Below, one piece after another: positions 43,559-52,384 of a DNA stretch of 64,000 bases; the first letter of the stretch is position 1; each line of letters begins with the position of its first letter. The stretch comes from Celeribacter litoreus (lineage in GTDB: Bacteria > Pseudomonadota > Alphaproteobacteria > Rhodobacterales > Rhodobacteraceae). Below the pieces are notes generated by a model. It was given only the letters and a program-made list of their open reading frames with translations, did not search any database and was not told the DNA's origin. Both the position numbers and the translations under genes were made by a program. Where the stretch lies: assembly GCF_020165855.1 (NCBI RefSeq), contig NZ_JAIUFY010000013.1:186001-250000 (forward strand), in the 5' to 3' direction.

Positions 43559-43574
43559 CCGAAACCGGTTTCGG
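43559..43574. promoter_or_regulatory. LacI-family operator upstream of the carbohydrate operon
   Basis: CCGAAACCGGTTTCGG is a perfect 16-bp palindrome with the central CG typical of LacI-family operators. It lies 30 bp before the LacI-type gene, consistent with autorepression of the whole operon. Confidence 0.82.
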
Positions 43575-43604
43575 TCCTAAGTGTTGGCGCCAGGAGGAGA
43601 ATCA

Positions 43605-44747
43605 TTGCGGTCAGATACGAAACTGGATCGACGCTCCCGCAACAACGCGCGGGTTACGATCACTGATCTTTCTCAGGCACTTTGTCTGACCAAGGGAACT
43701 GTGTCTCGCGCCCTCAATGGTTACCCTGACATTTCGGAAGCGACGCGCCTTCGTGTCGTGCGTGCCGCGCAGGCCATGGGGTATCGCCCTCTCACACACG
43801 CGCAGGCGATCAAAACGGGTCGGAGCCGGTCCATTGGGTTCGTCGTGGAACTGTCCCAAAAGGACGCGCATCGCCCCTTCCTCGCAGAATTTCTCGCAGG
43901 TCTCACGCAGGCCGCCTCATACGAGGGCTGGACCCTGACCGTCGCGACGTCCGAAACAGAAGCCGACACGCTCAAGATCATGCGCAGTTTGGTGCAACAG
44001 CAAAAGGCGGACGGGTTCATCCTTCCGCGTGTGCTCTGGCAAGACCCGCGTATCGCCCTGCTGTCGGCCGAAAAAATCCCGTTTATTTGTTACGGGCGTC
44101 CAAAAAATTACGAAAATCTATCCTATTTTGATATCGAGAGTGAGCTCTCGATGCGAGAAGCGGTTCAGCATTTTGTCGATCTCGGGCATCAACAGATCGC
44201 TTACATCGGGTCAGCCACGCATTATGCCTTCTCTCACCATCGCCGCGACGGATATCTGCGCGGAATGAATGAGGCAGGTTTGGTGCCCGATCCTTTTCTT
44301 ATCAAAGAAGGCGTCGTGAGCGCTGAGGACGCCGCCGAGGCGACCCGCGGTTTGCTTGCGCTCGATGAGCCGCCCACCGCCGTCCTTTGCGCGACCGATA
44401 CTCTCGCGCGAGGCGTTTATGAAGTTGCAAATCAGATTGGCCTCAAAATTGGCTCGGAGATTTCCGTCATCGGGTATGACGGCTCGCCCGAGGCCTCGGC
44501 CATGTGGCCGCATCTGTCGACCTTTTCTATCGATAATCGCAAGGCGGGCGTCGCCTTGGGAACCATGTTCATTGACCGAATTCGCGAGCCTGACGCGCCT
44601 GTGGTTCAAACCCTGCTCCAGTCACATCTGTGTCGGGCTGGGTCCACGGGTGCACCGGTTTTGTCGCCGGAGCAGCTCGCGCATCGTTTGGCCCCGTTTC
44701 AGGGTCAACTAATCCATTCTCATCAAAACTCAGGGAGAGAGAGATGA
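43605..44747 (+). CDS. LacI-family transcriptional regulator
   Basis: This 380-residue repressor has an N-terminal helix-turn-helix (TITDLSQALCLTKGTVSRALNG, with the hinge-side QAMGYRP) and a periplasmic-binding-like sensor domain. I place the start at the TTG at 43605, because AGGAGGA lies six bases upstream; the GTG at 43581 is the alternative and lacks such a site. It is followed with an ATGA overlap by a sugar-binding protein gene, so it is the first gene of the operon it probably controls. The inducer is likely the transported glycoside. Confidence 0.9.
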   Translation: MRSDTKLDRRSRNNARVTITDLSQALCLTKGTVSRALNGYPDISEATRLRVVRAAQAMGYRPLTHAQAIKTGRSRSIGFVVELSQKDAHRPFLAEFLAGLTQAASYEGWTLTVATSETEADTLKIMRSLVQQQKADGFILPRVLWQDPRIALLSAEKIPFICYGRPKNYENLSYFDIESELSMREAVQHFVDLGHQQIAYIGSATHYAFSHHRRDGYLRGMNEAGLVPDPFLIKEGVVSAEDAAEATRGLLALDEPPTAVLCATDTLARGVYEVANQIGLKIGSEISVIGYDGSPEASAMWPHLSTFSIDNRKAGVALGTMFIDRIREPDAPVVQTLLQSHLCRAGSTGAPVLSPEQLAHRLAPFQGQLIHSHQNSGRER

Positions 44748-46093
44748 CATTGAAAAAGCAATTTCTGATGGCCAGCGCCGCGACGGCGCTCGCGCTTACC
44801 AGTTTCGCAGCGAGTGCAGACACGTTGCGCTTCTGGACGACTGAGGAGCAGCCGGACCGTCTTGCCAAGCAAGAAGAAATGGCGAAGGCTTTTGAAGAAA
44901 AGACCGGCACCGAAGTCGAAGTTATTCCTGTTACCGAGTCTGAACTCGGCACGCGCGCAACCGCTGCGTTCGCTGCGGGCGATTTGCCGGATGTGATCTA
45001 TCACACGCTGCAATACGCTCTGCCGTGGGCCGAAGCCGGTATCCTCGATACCGATGCCGCGACCGACGTGATCGAAGAGCTTGGCGAAGATACCTTTGCG
45101 CCGGGCGCTCTGAACATGGCGGCGATGGACGACGGTTTTGCCTCCGTTCCTGTTGACGGTTGGACGCAGATGATCGTCTACCGCAAAGACCTCTTTGACG
45201 CCGCTGGCCTTGAGGCTCCGACCTCCTATGCCGCAGTGGAAGCCGCTCTCGAAGCTCTGCACAACCCGCCGGAAATGTATGGTTTCGTCGCTGCGACCAA
45301 AGTGGACGAAAACTTCATGTCTCAGGTGCTTGAGCACGTGTTCCTCGCCAACGGCGTAAGCCCGGTCGGTGAAGACGGTTTTATGCCGCTGGACGAAGCA
45401 AAAACCACCGAGGTCCTGAACTTCTACAAAGCCATCGCGGAAGCCTCCCCTCCGGGTGATCTGTATTGGGATCAGTCCCGAACGCTCTACTTCTCGGGCA
45501 ACGCGGCAATGATCATCTGGTCGCCGTTCATCCTCGACGAACTGGCCGGTCTGCGTGACAGCGCTCCGCCGACCATCAACGACGATCCGACCTCTGGCGA
45601 ACTTGCTTCTAAGACTGGTATCGTGACGACCTTCTCCGGTCCGTCCAATCCGGATGGCGCAGCTTGGGGTGACATCCGTTATTTCGGCATCACGACCGAT
45701 GCGGACACCGATGCAGCAGAGGAGTTCGTGATGTTCTCAATGGATGAGGGCTACACGCAGACGCTCTCCATCGCACCGGAAGGCAAATTCCCGGTTCGCC
45801 GCGGCAACGCGGAAGATCCGGCAGCCTTCTCCAAAGCATGGGCTGAGCTTCCGGTTGGTGTGGACCGCAAGGCTCCACTCGGCGATCTCTACGCGGCTGA
45901 CATGATTGACGAAATCGTTGGCGGTCTGGACGTGGCCCAGCGTTGGGGTGTCAAAGAAGGACAGCTCACTCTGGCCTCCAAGATGATCAACTCCCAAGCG
46001 ATCAACCGCGTCGTGCGTGAGTTCATCGACGGTGAAATCGACGCGGCAACCGCCGTCGCCGAGATGAACGAAGAGCTCGGCGCAATCGAGTAA
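44744..46093 (+). CDS. carbohydrate ABC transporter substrate-binding protein (family 1)
   Basis: This 449-residue periplasmic binding protein has a signal peptide ending AASA (about 1-24). The mature protein starts DTLRFWTTEEQPDRL, followed by family-1 features such as TRATAAFAAGDLPDV. It belongs with binding proteins of the MalE/glucoside class; the exact sugar cannot be read from sequence. It overlaps the LacI-type gene by four bases and is followed by a hairpin and two permeases. Confidence 0.88.
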   Translation: MTLKKQFLMASAATALALTSFAASADTLRFWTTEEQPDRLAKQEEMAKAFEEKTGTEVEVIPVTESELGTRATAAFAAGDLPDVIYHTLQYALPWAEAGILDTDAATDVIEELGEDTFAPGALNMAAMDDGFASVPVDGWTQMIVYRKDLFDAAGLEAPTSYAAVEAALEALHNPPEMYGFVAATKVDENFMSQVLEHVFLANGVSPVGEDGFMPLDEAKTTEVLNFYKAIAEASPPGDLYWDQSRTLYFSGNAAMIIWSPFILDELAGLRDSAPPTINDDPTSGELASKTGIVTTFSGPSNPDGAAWGDIRYFGITTDADTDAAEEFVMFSMDEGYTQTLSIAPEGKFPVRRGNAEDPAAFSKAWAELPVGVDRKAPLGDLYAADMIDEIVGGLDVAQRWGVKEGQLTLASKMINSQAINRVVREFIDGEIDAATAVAEMNEELGAIE

Positions 46094-46111
46094 TCGCGCG
46101 CTTGCAATTCT

Positions 46112-46143
46112 GGGGTGCGGCATCTGTCGCGCCCCTTTCTTTT
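46112..46143 (+). terminator. hairpin with T-tract after the sugar-binding protein gene
   Basis: An 8-bp stem (GGGGTGCG / CGCGCCCC, one G-T pair) is followed by TTTCTTTT. It probably reduces read-through into the permease genes so that the binding protein is in excess. Confidence 0.6.
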
Positions 46144-46168
46144 CCTAACATCGGACAGGGAGCTTTCC

Positions 46169-47416
46169 ATGTCGGACATCGGACCCCCGCGCGGGACAGG
46201 GCCACTGGCCCGTTCAGAAGCGCGGCTTGCCTGGGGGCTATTGACCCCAACTATTCTTGCCGTCTCGCTTGTGGTGCTACTGCCGCTGCTCGCAATTTTC
46301 TGGATTTCGGTCAAACCCGTTTCACTTTCTGACCTCCGCGCCCCTGAAGCTGTCGTGCGCGAGGACTTGCGTGGGCGCCCTGCGGAAGCGGGCGACGAGG
46401 CGACGCTCAGATACCGGCTTCGGAATTCCTCTCCGACCTCTCAAATTTCCGGCGTGACCCTTGAGGACACATGGCCCGATGGGCTCACGCTCGCAGGTGA
46501 TCTCGATCCGCGGTGCGAGATCGCGGAAGGGATGCTTTCCTGTAATCTCGGGGATTGGGAAGGCGGCTTCCGCGAGACGCTGAATATTCCAGTTATCACC
46601 GAGCAGGCGTGGTTCGATACTGAGGGCGATGTCGAGGCTGAGCCGGTCAAGGTGGACGGCAAAGCGTCCTTCGTGCTCACGAACGCCGAATTCACCTTTA
46701 AGAACTTTGTCTCCGTTTTTGATGGCGGCGAGTTCTGGGGCGTTCTTGGCGTGACGCTATTCTACACGGTCTTCGGCACGCTCGGGGCGATGATCATGGG
46801 GCTGTTTGCCTCCATGCTGCTCAACCACTCTTTCAAAGGGCAAGGCATCCTGCGGGGCCTTTACCTGTTCCCCTATGTGGCCCCCGTGATCGCGGTGGCC
46901 TTTGCGTGGATCCTGCTGTTTGACCCCTTCTCCGGCTCCGCCAATGCGCTGTTGATCCAGATGGGCGTGACCAATCAGGCGATCAACTTCTTTGGTGAGC
47001 GGCCTTTGGCCCTCATCATGGTGACGTTGTTCGAGATTTGGCGCTACTTCCCGCTGTCCTTCCTCTTCATCCTGGCGCGGATGCAGTCGATCCCGACGGA
47101 TATGTACGAGGCCGCCGACATGGATGGCGCCTCTCCGTTCCAGCAGTTCTGGTATCTGAGCCTGCCGCAGCTTCTCGGCATTCTGTCGGTCCTGTTCCTG
47201 CTGCGCTTCATTTGGACGTTCAACAAGTTCGACGACATCTTCCTGCTCACCGGCGGCAACGCGGGGACGCGGGTACTGACTGTGAACGTGTATGAACAGG
47301 CCTTCGCCGTGTCGAACATTGGCGCAGGTGCGGCGGTGGCGGTGGTGATCTTTGCCTGTTTGCTGCTGTTCTCCGTGTTCTTCTTCAAATTCATGTCGAA
47401 GGAGGAGGGACTATGA
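46169..47416 (+). CDS. carbohydrate ABC transporter permease with a DUF11-like periplasmic insertion
   Basis: This 415-residue MalF-type permease has its first helix at about 24-48. Residues 60-170 then form a soluble segment that should be periplasmic, with DUF11-like character: LRYRLRNSS, VTLEDTWPDGLTL, the two cysteines C116 and C125, and NLGDWEGG. The permease core follows, with the EAA loop near YEAADMDGASPFQQFWYLSLP. MalF also has a large loop in this place, but with a different fold. It overlaps the second permease by four bases; AGGGAG precedes the start. Confidence 0.87.
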   Translation: MSDIGPPRGTGPLARSEARLAWGLLTPTILAVSLVVLLPLLAIFWISVKPVSLSDLRAPEAVVREDLRGRPAEAGDEATLRYRLRNSSPTSQISGVTLEDTWPDGLTLAGDLDPRCEIAEGMLSCNLGDWEGGFRETLNIPVITEQAWFDTEGDVEAEPVKVDGKASFVLTNAEFTFKNFVSVFDGGEFWGVLGVTLFYTVFGTLGAMIMGLFASMLLNHSFKGQGILRGLYLFPYVAPVIAVAFAWILLFDPFSGSANALLIQMGVTNQAINFFGERPLALIMVTLFEIWRYFPLSFLFILARMQSIPTDMYEAADMDGASPFQQFWYLSLPQLLGILSVLFLLRFIWTFNKFDDIFLLTGGNAGTRVLTVNVYEQAFAVSNIGAGAAVAVVIFACLLLFSVFFFKFMSKEEGL

Positions 47417-48624
47417 AACATCTCCGTTTCGGTTACATCACCGGCCCGCTGTTGGGCCTGATCTGGACCTTCATCATTGCCGTGACCGTAAGTGTCGCGA
47501 TGAGTTTCGCGACTGGGCAGGCATTCAAACCCTCGCTGATCTGGTCAATTATCTTCGGCATCCCGACGGGCCTCGCGCTCGTGTGGGGAGGGACGATCTG
47601 GATCGCGTCTGCTGTGTTGGGTGTCGTCTACCTCATCTCGCTCCTCGCCGGCGTCGGGCCGGTCTTGTCTGGGGACGTCTCTCTCGTGTCCCAAGTCTTT
47701 GCCGCCGCCGTTCTCGGCCTCGGCATTGGCTGGCCGCTCAAGGTCTTCGTTGAGGAACTCACTCTCGGCGCGCTGACACGCCACGAATTTGAAGAAGCCG
47801 TCATCCGCACGCTCAAAGGGTTCGGCTACATCTTCTTTACGGCGATTGTGGTGATCCCTTTCTACGTGATGGTGATGACCAGCCTGAAGAACCAGTCGCA
47901 GCTCATGCAGAACCCGTTGGATTTCTCCATCGACCTGTCTCAGGGCTGGGGGCTGTTCCGGTCCTATGTCGAACTGGTGCGCGACTTCAACTTCGGTTCC
48001 TACATGTGGACCTCGTTCTACATCTCCGTGCTCACAGTTTTCATCACGCTCCTCTTCGCAATCCCCGGGGCCTACGCCGTTGCACGCTTGCGCTTCCGTG
48101 GGCAGGCGGCGTTCTCGCGCTCCATCCTGCTCATCTACATGGTGCCGATGATCGTGCTCGCGCTTCCGATCTACATCGCGTTCTCGATGATGGGACTGCG
48201 GAACTCGATCACGGGCATCGTGATGATCTATCCTGTGACGACCATCCCTGTCGCGCTCTACATGCTACAGGGCTATTTCCGCGGCCTGCCGAGCGAGGTT
48301 GAGGAAGCCGGCCTGATGGACGGTCTCTCCCGTTTGCAGGTGATCTGGAAAATCACATTGCCGCTCTCACTGCCGGCGTTGGCGTCGGTCTCGCTCTATG
48401 TCTTTATGATCGCATGGAACGAGTTCCTGCTCGCCTTCATGCTGCTTGATGACCCGTCGAAATTCACACTCACACGCGGGATTGCTTCGCTCAACTCGTC
48501 GGAGATTCCGCGACAACACCTTATGGCGGGCTCGGTCATCGCGACGGTTCCCATCATGGCGCTGTTCCTCGGTCTTGAGAAATTCATGACCAAAGGGCTC
48601 ACGGCGGGGAGTGTGAAGGGATGA
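47413..48624 (+). CDS. carbohydrate ABC transporter permease with extra N-terminal helices
   Basis: This 403-residue MalG-type permease is longer than the usual 270-300. Residues 1-135 add about four hydrophobic segments before the normal start of the family, which is near FGYIFFTAIVVIPFYVMVMTS. The EAA loop is VEEAGLMDGLSRLQVIWKITLP. It overlaps its neighbours on both sides by four bases, so the permeases and the hydrolase are coupled. The extra helices have no recognisable domain. Confidence 0.87.
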   Translation: MKHLRFGYITGPLLGLIWTFIIAVTVSVAMSFATGQAFKPSLIWSIIFGIPTGLALVWGGTIWIASAVLGVVYLISLLAGVGPVLSGDVSLVSQVFAAAVLGLGIGWPLKVFVEELTLGALTRHEFEEAVIRTLKGFGYIFFTAIVVIPFYVMVMTSLKNQSQLMQNPLDFSIDLSQGWGLFRSYVELVRDFNFGSYMWTSFYISVLTVFITLLFAIPGAYAVARLRFRGQAAFSRSILLIYMVPMIVLALPIYIAFSMMGLRNSITGIVMIYPVTTIPVALYMLQGYFRGLPSEVEEAGLMDGLSRLQVIWKITLPLSLPALASVSLYVFMIAWNEFLLAFMLLDDPSKFTLTRGIASLNSSEIPRQHLMAGSVIATVPIMALFLGLEKFMTKGLTAGSVKG

Positions 48625-49898
48625 CACAGTCTGCGATAAAACCGAATGATCAGGCTGCCCGCGGTGTCCTCATGGGGAATGATCGCGGCGGCTATACGAT
48701 CCCGACGGCGCGCCTCTATCCCTACCAGTGGAACTGGGACAGTATGTTCTCTGCGTGGGGCTATGCGACCTTCGACATCGGGCGCGCATGGCGGGAGGTC
48801 GATCTCCTCTTTGCGTCCCAATGGGACACTGGAATGGTGCCGCACATTATCTTTCACAAGGTGGACCCCGATTATTTCCCGGGGCCGAAAGTCTGGGGCG
48901 CGACGCATGAACCGCCGACCTCCGGCATCTCGCAGCCGCCAGTCGCCGCGACACTGATCCGCAAGATTTACGAGATGGATCCCGAGGTCGGGTTCGAGCG
49001 GGTGAAGGCGCTCTATCCAAAGCTCGTCGCTTGGCATGATTGGTGGATCAGGGAGCGGTGCAAGGACGGTCCGGTTGCGATTATCCACCCGTGGGAGTCC
49101 GGACGCGACAACTGTCCTGATTGGGACATCGGGATGGAAGGCGTCGCCATTGACGAAAAAGACCCCTACACCCGCCGCGATACCAGCCATGTGAAAGAGG
49201 CCGAGCGTCCGCTCAAATGGGACTACGACCGCTATCTCGCCATCCTCGCGTTCGGGCGCAAAGTGAATTGGGAAGATCGAGAGATGGTCGAGAACGGACC
49301 GTTCCTCATGGCCGATCCCGGCATCACTTTCGTTCTGTTGCGGGCCTTTGCGGACCTCCTCGAATTGGCTCGCCTCCTTGATGAGGACACGACGACCGTT
49401 GAGGCGCAGCAGGCGCAGTTGCGGGACGGCTTGGATAAGCTCTGGAACGAGGAAAGGGGTTGGTTCGACGCCTACGATGTTCGGACGGGGCAATACGCCA
49501 ATGTCTTGGGGTCGGGTGCGTTCCTCGCCTATCTCGCGGGTGTGTCGCGTCCCGCTCTGGACGCTCATTTTGCGCGGGTTTGGGACAAGGTTGCGTTTGG
49601 CATCCCCTCCGCCGATCCGGAGAGTGAGCGGTTCGAGCCGCGGCGCTACTGGCGCGGGCCGACATGGCCAGTGGTCAACTCGCTGATCGCCATGGGTCTC
49701 AAGGACATGGGGCGCACGCAAGCAGAAGCCAGATTGAGAAACGAAACCGCCGAGCTCATCGAGAAGGGTGGGTTCTGGGAATATTATGATCCGATGGATG
49801 GGACGCCGTGTGGCGGAGCATCCTTTGGCTGGACGGCCGCCGTCTGGCTGACGTGGTGCGGAATTGGACGCGCCACGCAACCGGCAGGGAAGGAGTAA
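48621..49898 (+). CDS. GH63-like alpha-glycoside hydrolase (glycosylglycerate/trehalase-like)
   Basis: This 425-residue cytoplasmic (alpha/alpha)6-barrel hydrolase has no signal peptide. It has YQWNWDSMFSAWGY near residue 35, HPWESGRDNCPDWD near residue 158 and RYWRGPTWPVVNSLI near residue 340, features shared by GH63 mannosyl-/glucosylglycerate hydrolases and related trehalase-like enzymes. The length is close to that of those hydrolases. Encoded within a sugar ABC operon, it probably cleaves the imported glycoside. A compatible solute such as glucosyl- or mannosylglycerate is a reasonable but unproven substrate. Confidence 0.78.
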   Translation: MTQSAIKPNDQAARGVLMGNDRGGYTIPTARLYPYQWNWDSMFSAWGYATFDIGRAWREVDLLFASQWDTGMVPHIIFHKVDPDYFPGPKVWGATHEPPTSGISQPPVAATLIRKIYEMDPEVGFERVKALYPKLVAWHDWWIRERCKDGPVAIIHPWESGRDNCPDWDIGMEGVAIDEKDPYTRRDTSHVKEAERPLKWDYDRYLAILAFGRKVNWEDREMVENGPFLMADPGITFVLLRAFADLLELARLLDEDTTTVEAQQAQLRDGLDKLWNEERGWFDAYDVRTGQYANVLGSGAFLAYLAGVSRPALDAHFARVWDKVAFGIPSADPESERFEPRRYWRGPTWPVVNSLIAMGLKDMGRTQAEARLRNETAELIEKGGFWEYYDPMDGTPCGGASFGWTAAVWLTWCGIGRATQPAGKE

Positions 49899-49903
49899 TT
49901 CAT

Positions 49904-50914
49904 ATGTCGAGTATCGAGCTACAAGCCGTCGAGAAATGGTTCGGCAGTGTGCAAGTGATCAAAGGTGTGGATCTGAAGATTGAAGAGGGTGAGTTCATCA
50001 TCTTCGTTGGTCCGTCCGGTTGCGGGAAGTCCACGTTGCTACGGATGATCGCGGGCCTCGAAGAGACCTCTCGCGGAAAGATTTTTGTGGGCGAACGCGA
50101 CGCAACCGCGGAGCCACCCTCGAAGCGTGGTCTCGCGATGGTGTTTCAGAGCTACGCGCTCTACCCCCACATGTCCGTGCGCGACAATGTCGGCTTTGCG
50201 TTGAAGGCTGCCGGTGAGCCGAAAGAAGAGATCTCCAAAAAGGTCGATGAGGCCGCGCGCGTTCTCAAGCTTACCGACTACATGGACCGCCGTCCGAAGG
50301 ACCTCTCCGGTGGTCAGCGTCAGCGTGTCGCGATCGGACGCTCGATCGTGCGCGACCCCACTGCGTTTCTCTTCGATGAGCCGCTGTCCAACCTCGACGC
50401 TGCGCTGCGGGTCGAAATGCGTTACGAACTGGCAAAGCTCCACCGGTCTCTGAAATCGACCATGATCTACGTGACGCACGATCAGGTTGAGGCGATGACC
50501 CTCGCGGACCGCATCGTGGTTCTCGAAGCCGGTAAGATCGCGCAGTTCGGCACGCCGAAGGAACTGTATGAGCGTCCCGGCAACCTGTTCGTGGCGCAGT
50601 TCATCGGGTCGCCGAAGATGAACGTGATCCCGGCGATGTCTGTGGGGCTCGGAGAAAAAGGCAAAGATCTCGGGATCAGGCCGGAACACATCTCCATCGT
50701 GCCTGCCGGTGAGGGCGATCTCGATGGCACTGTTGATGTGGTCGAATATCTAGGTGCCGATACCTACGTGATTGTGGATGCGGAGAATGGCGCGGGTCAG
50801 ATGACCGTCCGCGACCTCGGCGATGCGCCGCACGAGCCGGGGCAAAAAGTGGGCCTCAAGTTCGGTGAGGGCCGGACGCATCTCTTCGATGAAGAGGGGT
50901 TGGCGATCCGATAA
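49904..50914 (+). CDS. carbohydrate ABC transporter ATP-binding protein (MalK/UgpC-like)
   Basis: This 336-residue ATPase has Walker A GPSGCGKS, signature LSGGQRQRVAIGRSIVRDP, Walker B FLFDEPLSNLD and the switch His in VTHDQVEA. A C-terminal TOBE regulatory domain (from about residue 235, with GIRPEHI) follows. It closes the operon after the hydrolase, with AAGGAG before the start, and is followed by a terminator. Confidence 0.92.
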   Translation: MSSIELQAVEKWFGSVQVIKGVDLKIEEGEFIIFVGPSGCGKSTLLRMIAGLEETSRGKIFVGERDATAEPPSKRGLAMVFQSYALYPHMSVRDNVGFALKAAGEPKEEISKKVDEAARVLKLTDYMDRRPKDLSGGQRQRVAIGRSIVRDPTAFLFDEPLSNLDAALRVEMRYELAKLHRSLKSTMIYVTHDQVEAMTLADRIVVLEAGKIAQFGTPKELYERPGNLFVAQFIGSPKMNVIPAMSVGLGEKGKDLGIRPEHISIVPAGEGDLDGTVDVVEYLGADTYVIVDAENGAGQMTVRDLGDAPHEPGQKVGLKFGEGRTHLFDEEGLAIR

Positions 50915-50939
50915 CGCGCCCCTTAACGGTGATTTATGA

Positions 50940-50970
50940 GCCGTCCCCGTTTGATGACGGGGGCGGCTTT
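50940..50970 (+). terminator. terminator of the carbohydrate operon
   Basis: An 11-bp stem (GCCGTCCCCGT / ACGGGGGCGGC, one G-T pair) is followed by TTTCTAATTT. The remaining 200 bases to the next gene show no coding frame or clear motif. Confidence 0.75.
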
Positions 50971-51173
50971 CTAATTTGAAAGTGCCGAATTTTCGCATTT
51001 AAAGTGTTCTACAATGATGAAACGTGCTCATAGATTGATCAATTAGCCAGAACAGTCTGCCCAGATTTCGATTTAATCGTCCCCGTTTTCCTTCCGCAAC
51101 GTAACCTGTCTCTACCTCATGATCAGCCTGCGGATCGAGGTGGGAGGAGGAGCAGGCGAATGAAGGAAAATTG

Positions 51174-52097
51174 ATGATACCTATTTTGGATTTCCGGCTT
51201 CAGGCCTCCGGAAAGGACCCGGGAGGCTTTGCGGATGCATTGGGGGAAGCGTGCCGTCGCGACGGCGTCTTTCTTTTAAAAGAACATGGAATTCCGCGCG
51301 GTTTGCTGCGCGAAGTTCTCGAAGTCAGCGATGAGTTTTTCTCGCAACCCGAAGATCAGAAGTCGCGGGTCTCCATGCAAAGTGGATGGGCGAACAGAGG
51401 GCGGGCCGCTGAGGGTGTTGAAGTTGTCGGGGGTGCGGACGGGTGCCCTCCACAGAAAGAGAGCTTCAGCATGGGGATGGACCTTCCCTCACAAAAGGCG
51501 GATTTTGATCTCGGCGATGCATTCAATCCGCCGAACATCTGGCCCGAATGTGATCGTTTTCGCGATGTGATGAGGGACTTTTATAAAGAAGTTCTTGGGT
51601 TGGGGCGTGGGCTCATGCACGCAGTCGAGCGCGATCTCGAACTGCCCTATGGGTTCTTTCAGCCGCATTTTTCAGAACCGATGGCGACGCTGCGGCTCTC
51701 GCACTATCCCGCAAGAGGATCCCAGACGGAACCTGCAGTTGCGGGTGGGGCGACATACGATTACGGGGCGCTGACGCTTGTACTAACGGATCAGGCGGAG
51801 GGCATTCAATTCCAGTCGAGAGACGGAACTTGGCGAGAGTTGCCCCACGATCCGGGTGATCTGATCGTCATGGTCGGGGACGTTCTGATGCATTGGACGA
51901 ATGATCAGTATCGCTCTGTGCCTCACCGCATGTCGCACCAGTCAAAGATCAGGCATCTCGCAGCGTTCTATCTCTACCCGAACTCGGAGAGCATGATCGC
52001 GCCTTTGCCGACGACCGGAGCACCGCGCCACGCACCTATGCGTGCAGGCGAGTTTCTCCGGACCCGGCTCGGAGAAACCTATCGGACCACGGCGTAA
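51174..52097 (+). CDS. isopenicillin N synthase-like 2OG-Fe(II) oxygenase homologue, iron ligand changed
   Basis: This 307-residue protein has the full IPNS/gibberellin-oxidase-like layout: an N-terminal DIOX_N region (FLLKEHGIPRGLL), LRLSHYPA, then DYGALTLVLTD, GDVLMHWTND and SVPHRM. The usual HxD iron motif is here T194-Y-D196, so the first His ligand is missing while the distal His (H251) and an Arg (SKIRHLAA) remain. It may be catalytically altered or inactive. The substrate is unknown. An ATG at 51174 follows AAGGAAA; a TTG three bases earlier is possible. It lies upstream of a TusA-like gene on the same strand. Confidence 0.8.
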   Translation: MIPILDFRLQASGKDPGGFADALGEACRRDGVFLLKEHGIPRGLLREVLEVSDEFFSQPEDQKSRVSMQSGWANRGRAAEGVEVVGGADGCPPQKESFSMGMDLPSQKADFDLGDAFNPPNIWPECDRFRDVMRDFYKEVLGLGRGLMHAVERDLELPYGFFQPHFSEPMATLRLSHYPARGSQTEPAVAGGATYDYGALTLVLTDQAEGIQFQSRDGTWRELPHDPGDLIVMVGDVLMHWTNDQYRSVPHRMSHQSKIRHLAAFYLYPNSESMIAPLPTTGAPRHAPMRAGEFLRTRLGETYRTTA

Positions 52098-52141
52098 GAG
52101 ACAGTCTGGACAGAACGCGCGGAGCGGCCTAATCGGGTCGT

Positions 52142-52384
52142 ATGACGCATTCTGAACAAAAGTGGGACGTGGAGTTCGACGGCATCGGCCTGATCTGCCC
52201 GATGCCGGTTCTCAAGGCGCGGAAACTTCTGCTCGGTATGCCGCAGGGGGCTGTCCTGCGGTTGCTTGCGTCTGACCCGGCTGCAGTGATCGATGTGCCC
52301 CACTTCTGTCACGAGGCCGGACACGATCTGATCGACATGCAGGACGAGGGCGGCCATCAAGTCTATTATATCCGGCGAGGTTAG
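52142..52384 (+). CDS. TusA-like sulfur carrier protein
   Basis: This 80-residue protein has the SirA/TusA core: LICPMPVLKARKLL with the single active cysteine near residue 21, and a C-terminal beta strand (VYYIRRG). TusA proteins relay persulfide sulfur for tRNA thiolation, Moco synthesis or sulfur metabolism. Its stop overlaps that of the convergent mobA, so a link with molybdenum cofactor is conceivable but only suggested by position. Confidence 0.87.
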   Translation: MTHSEQKWDVEFDGIGLICPMPVLKARKLLLGMPQGAVLRLLASDPAAVIDVPHFCHEAGHDLIDMQDEGGHQVYYIRRG

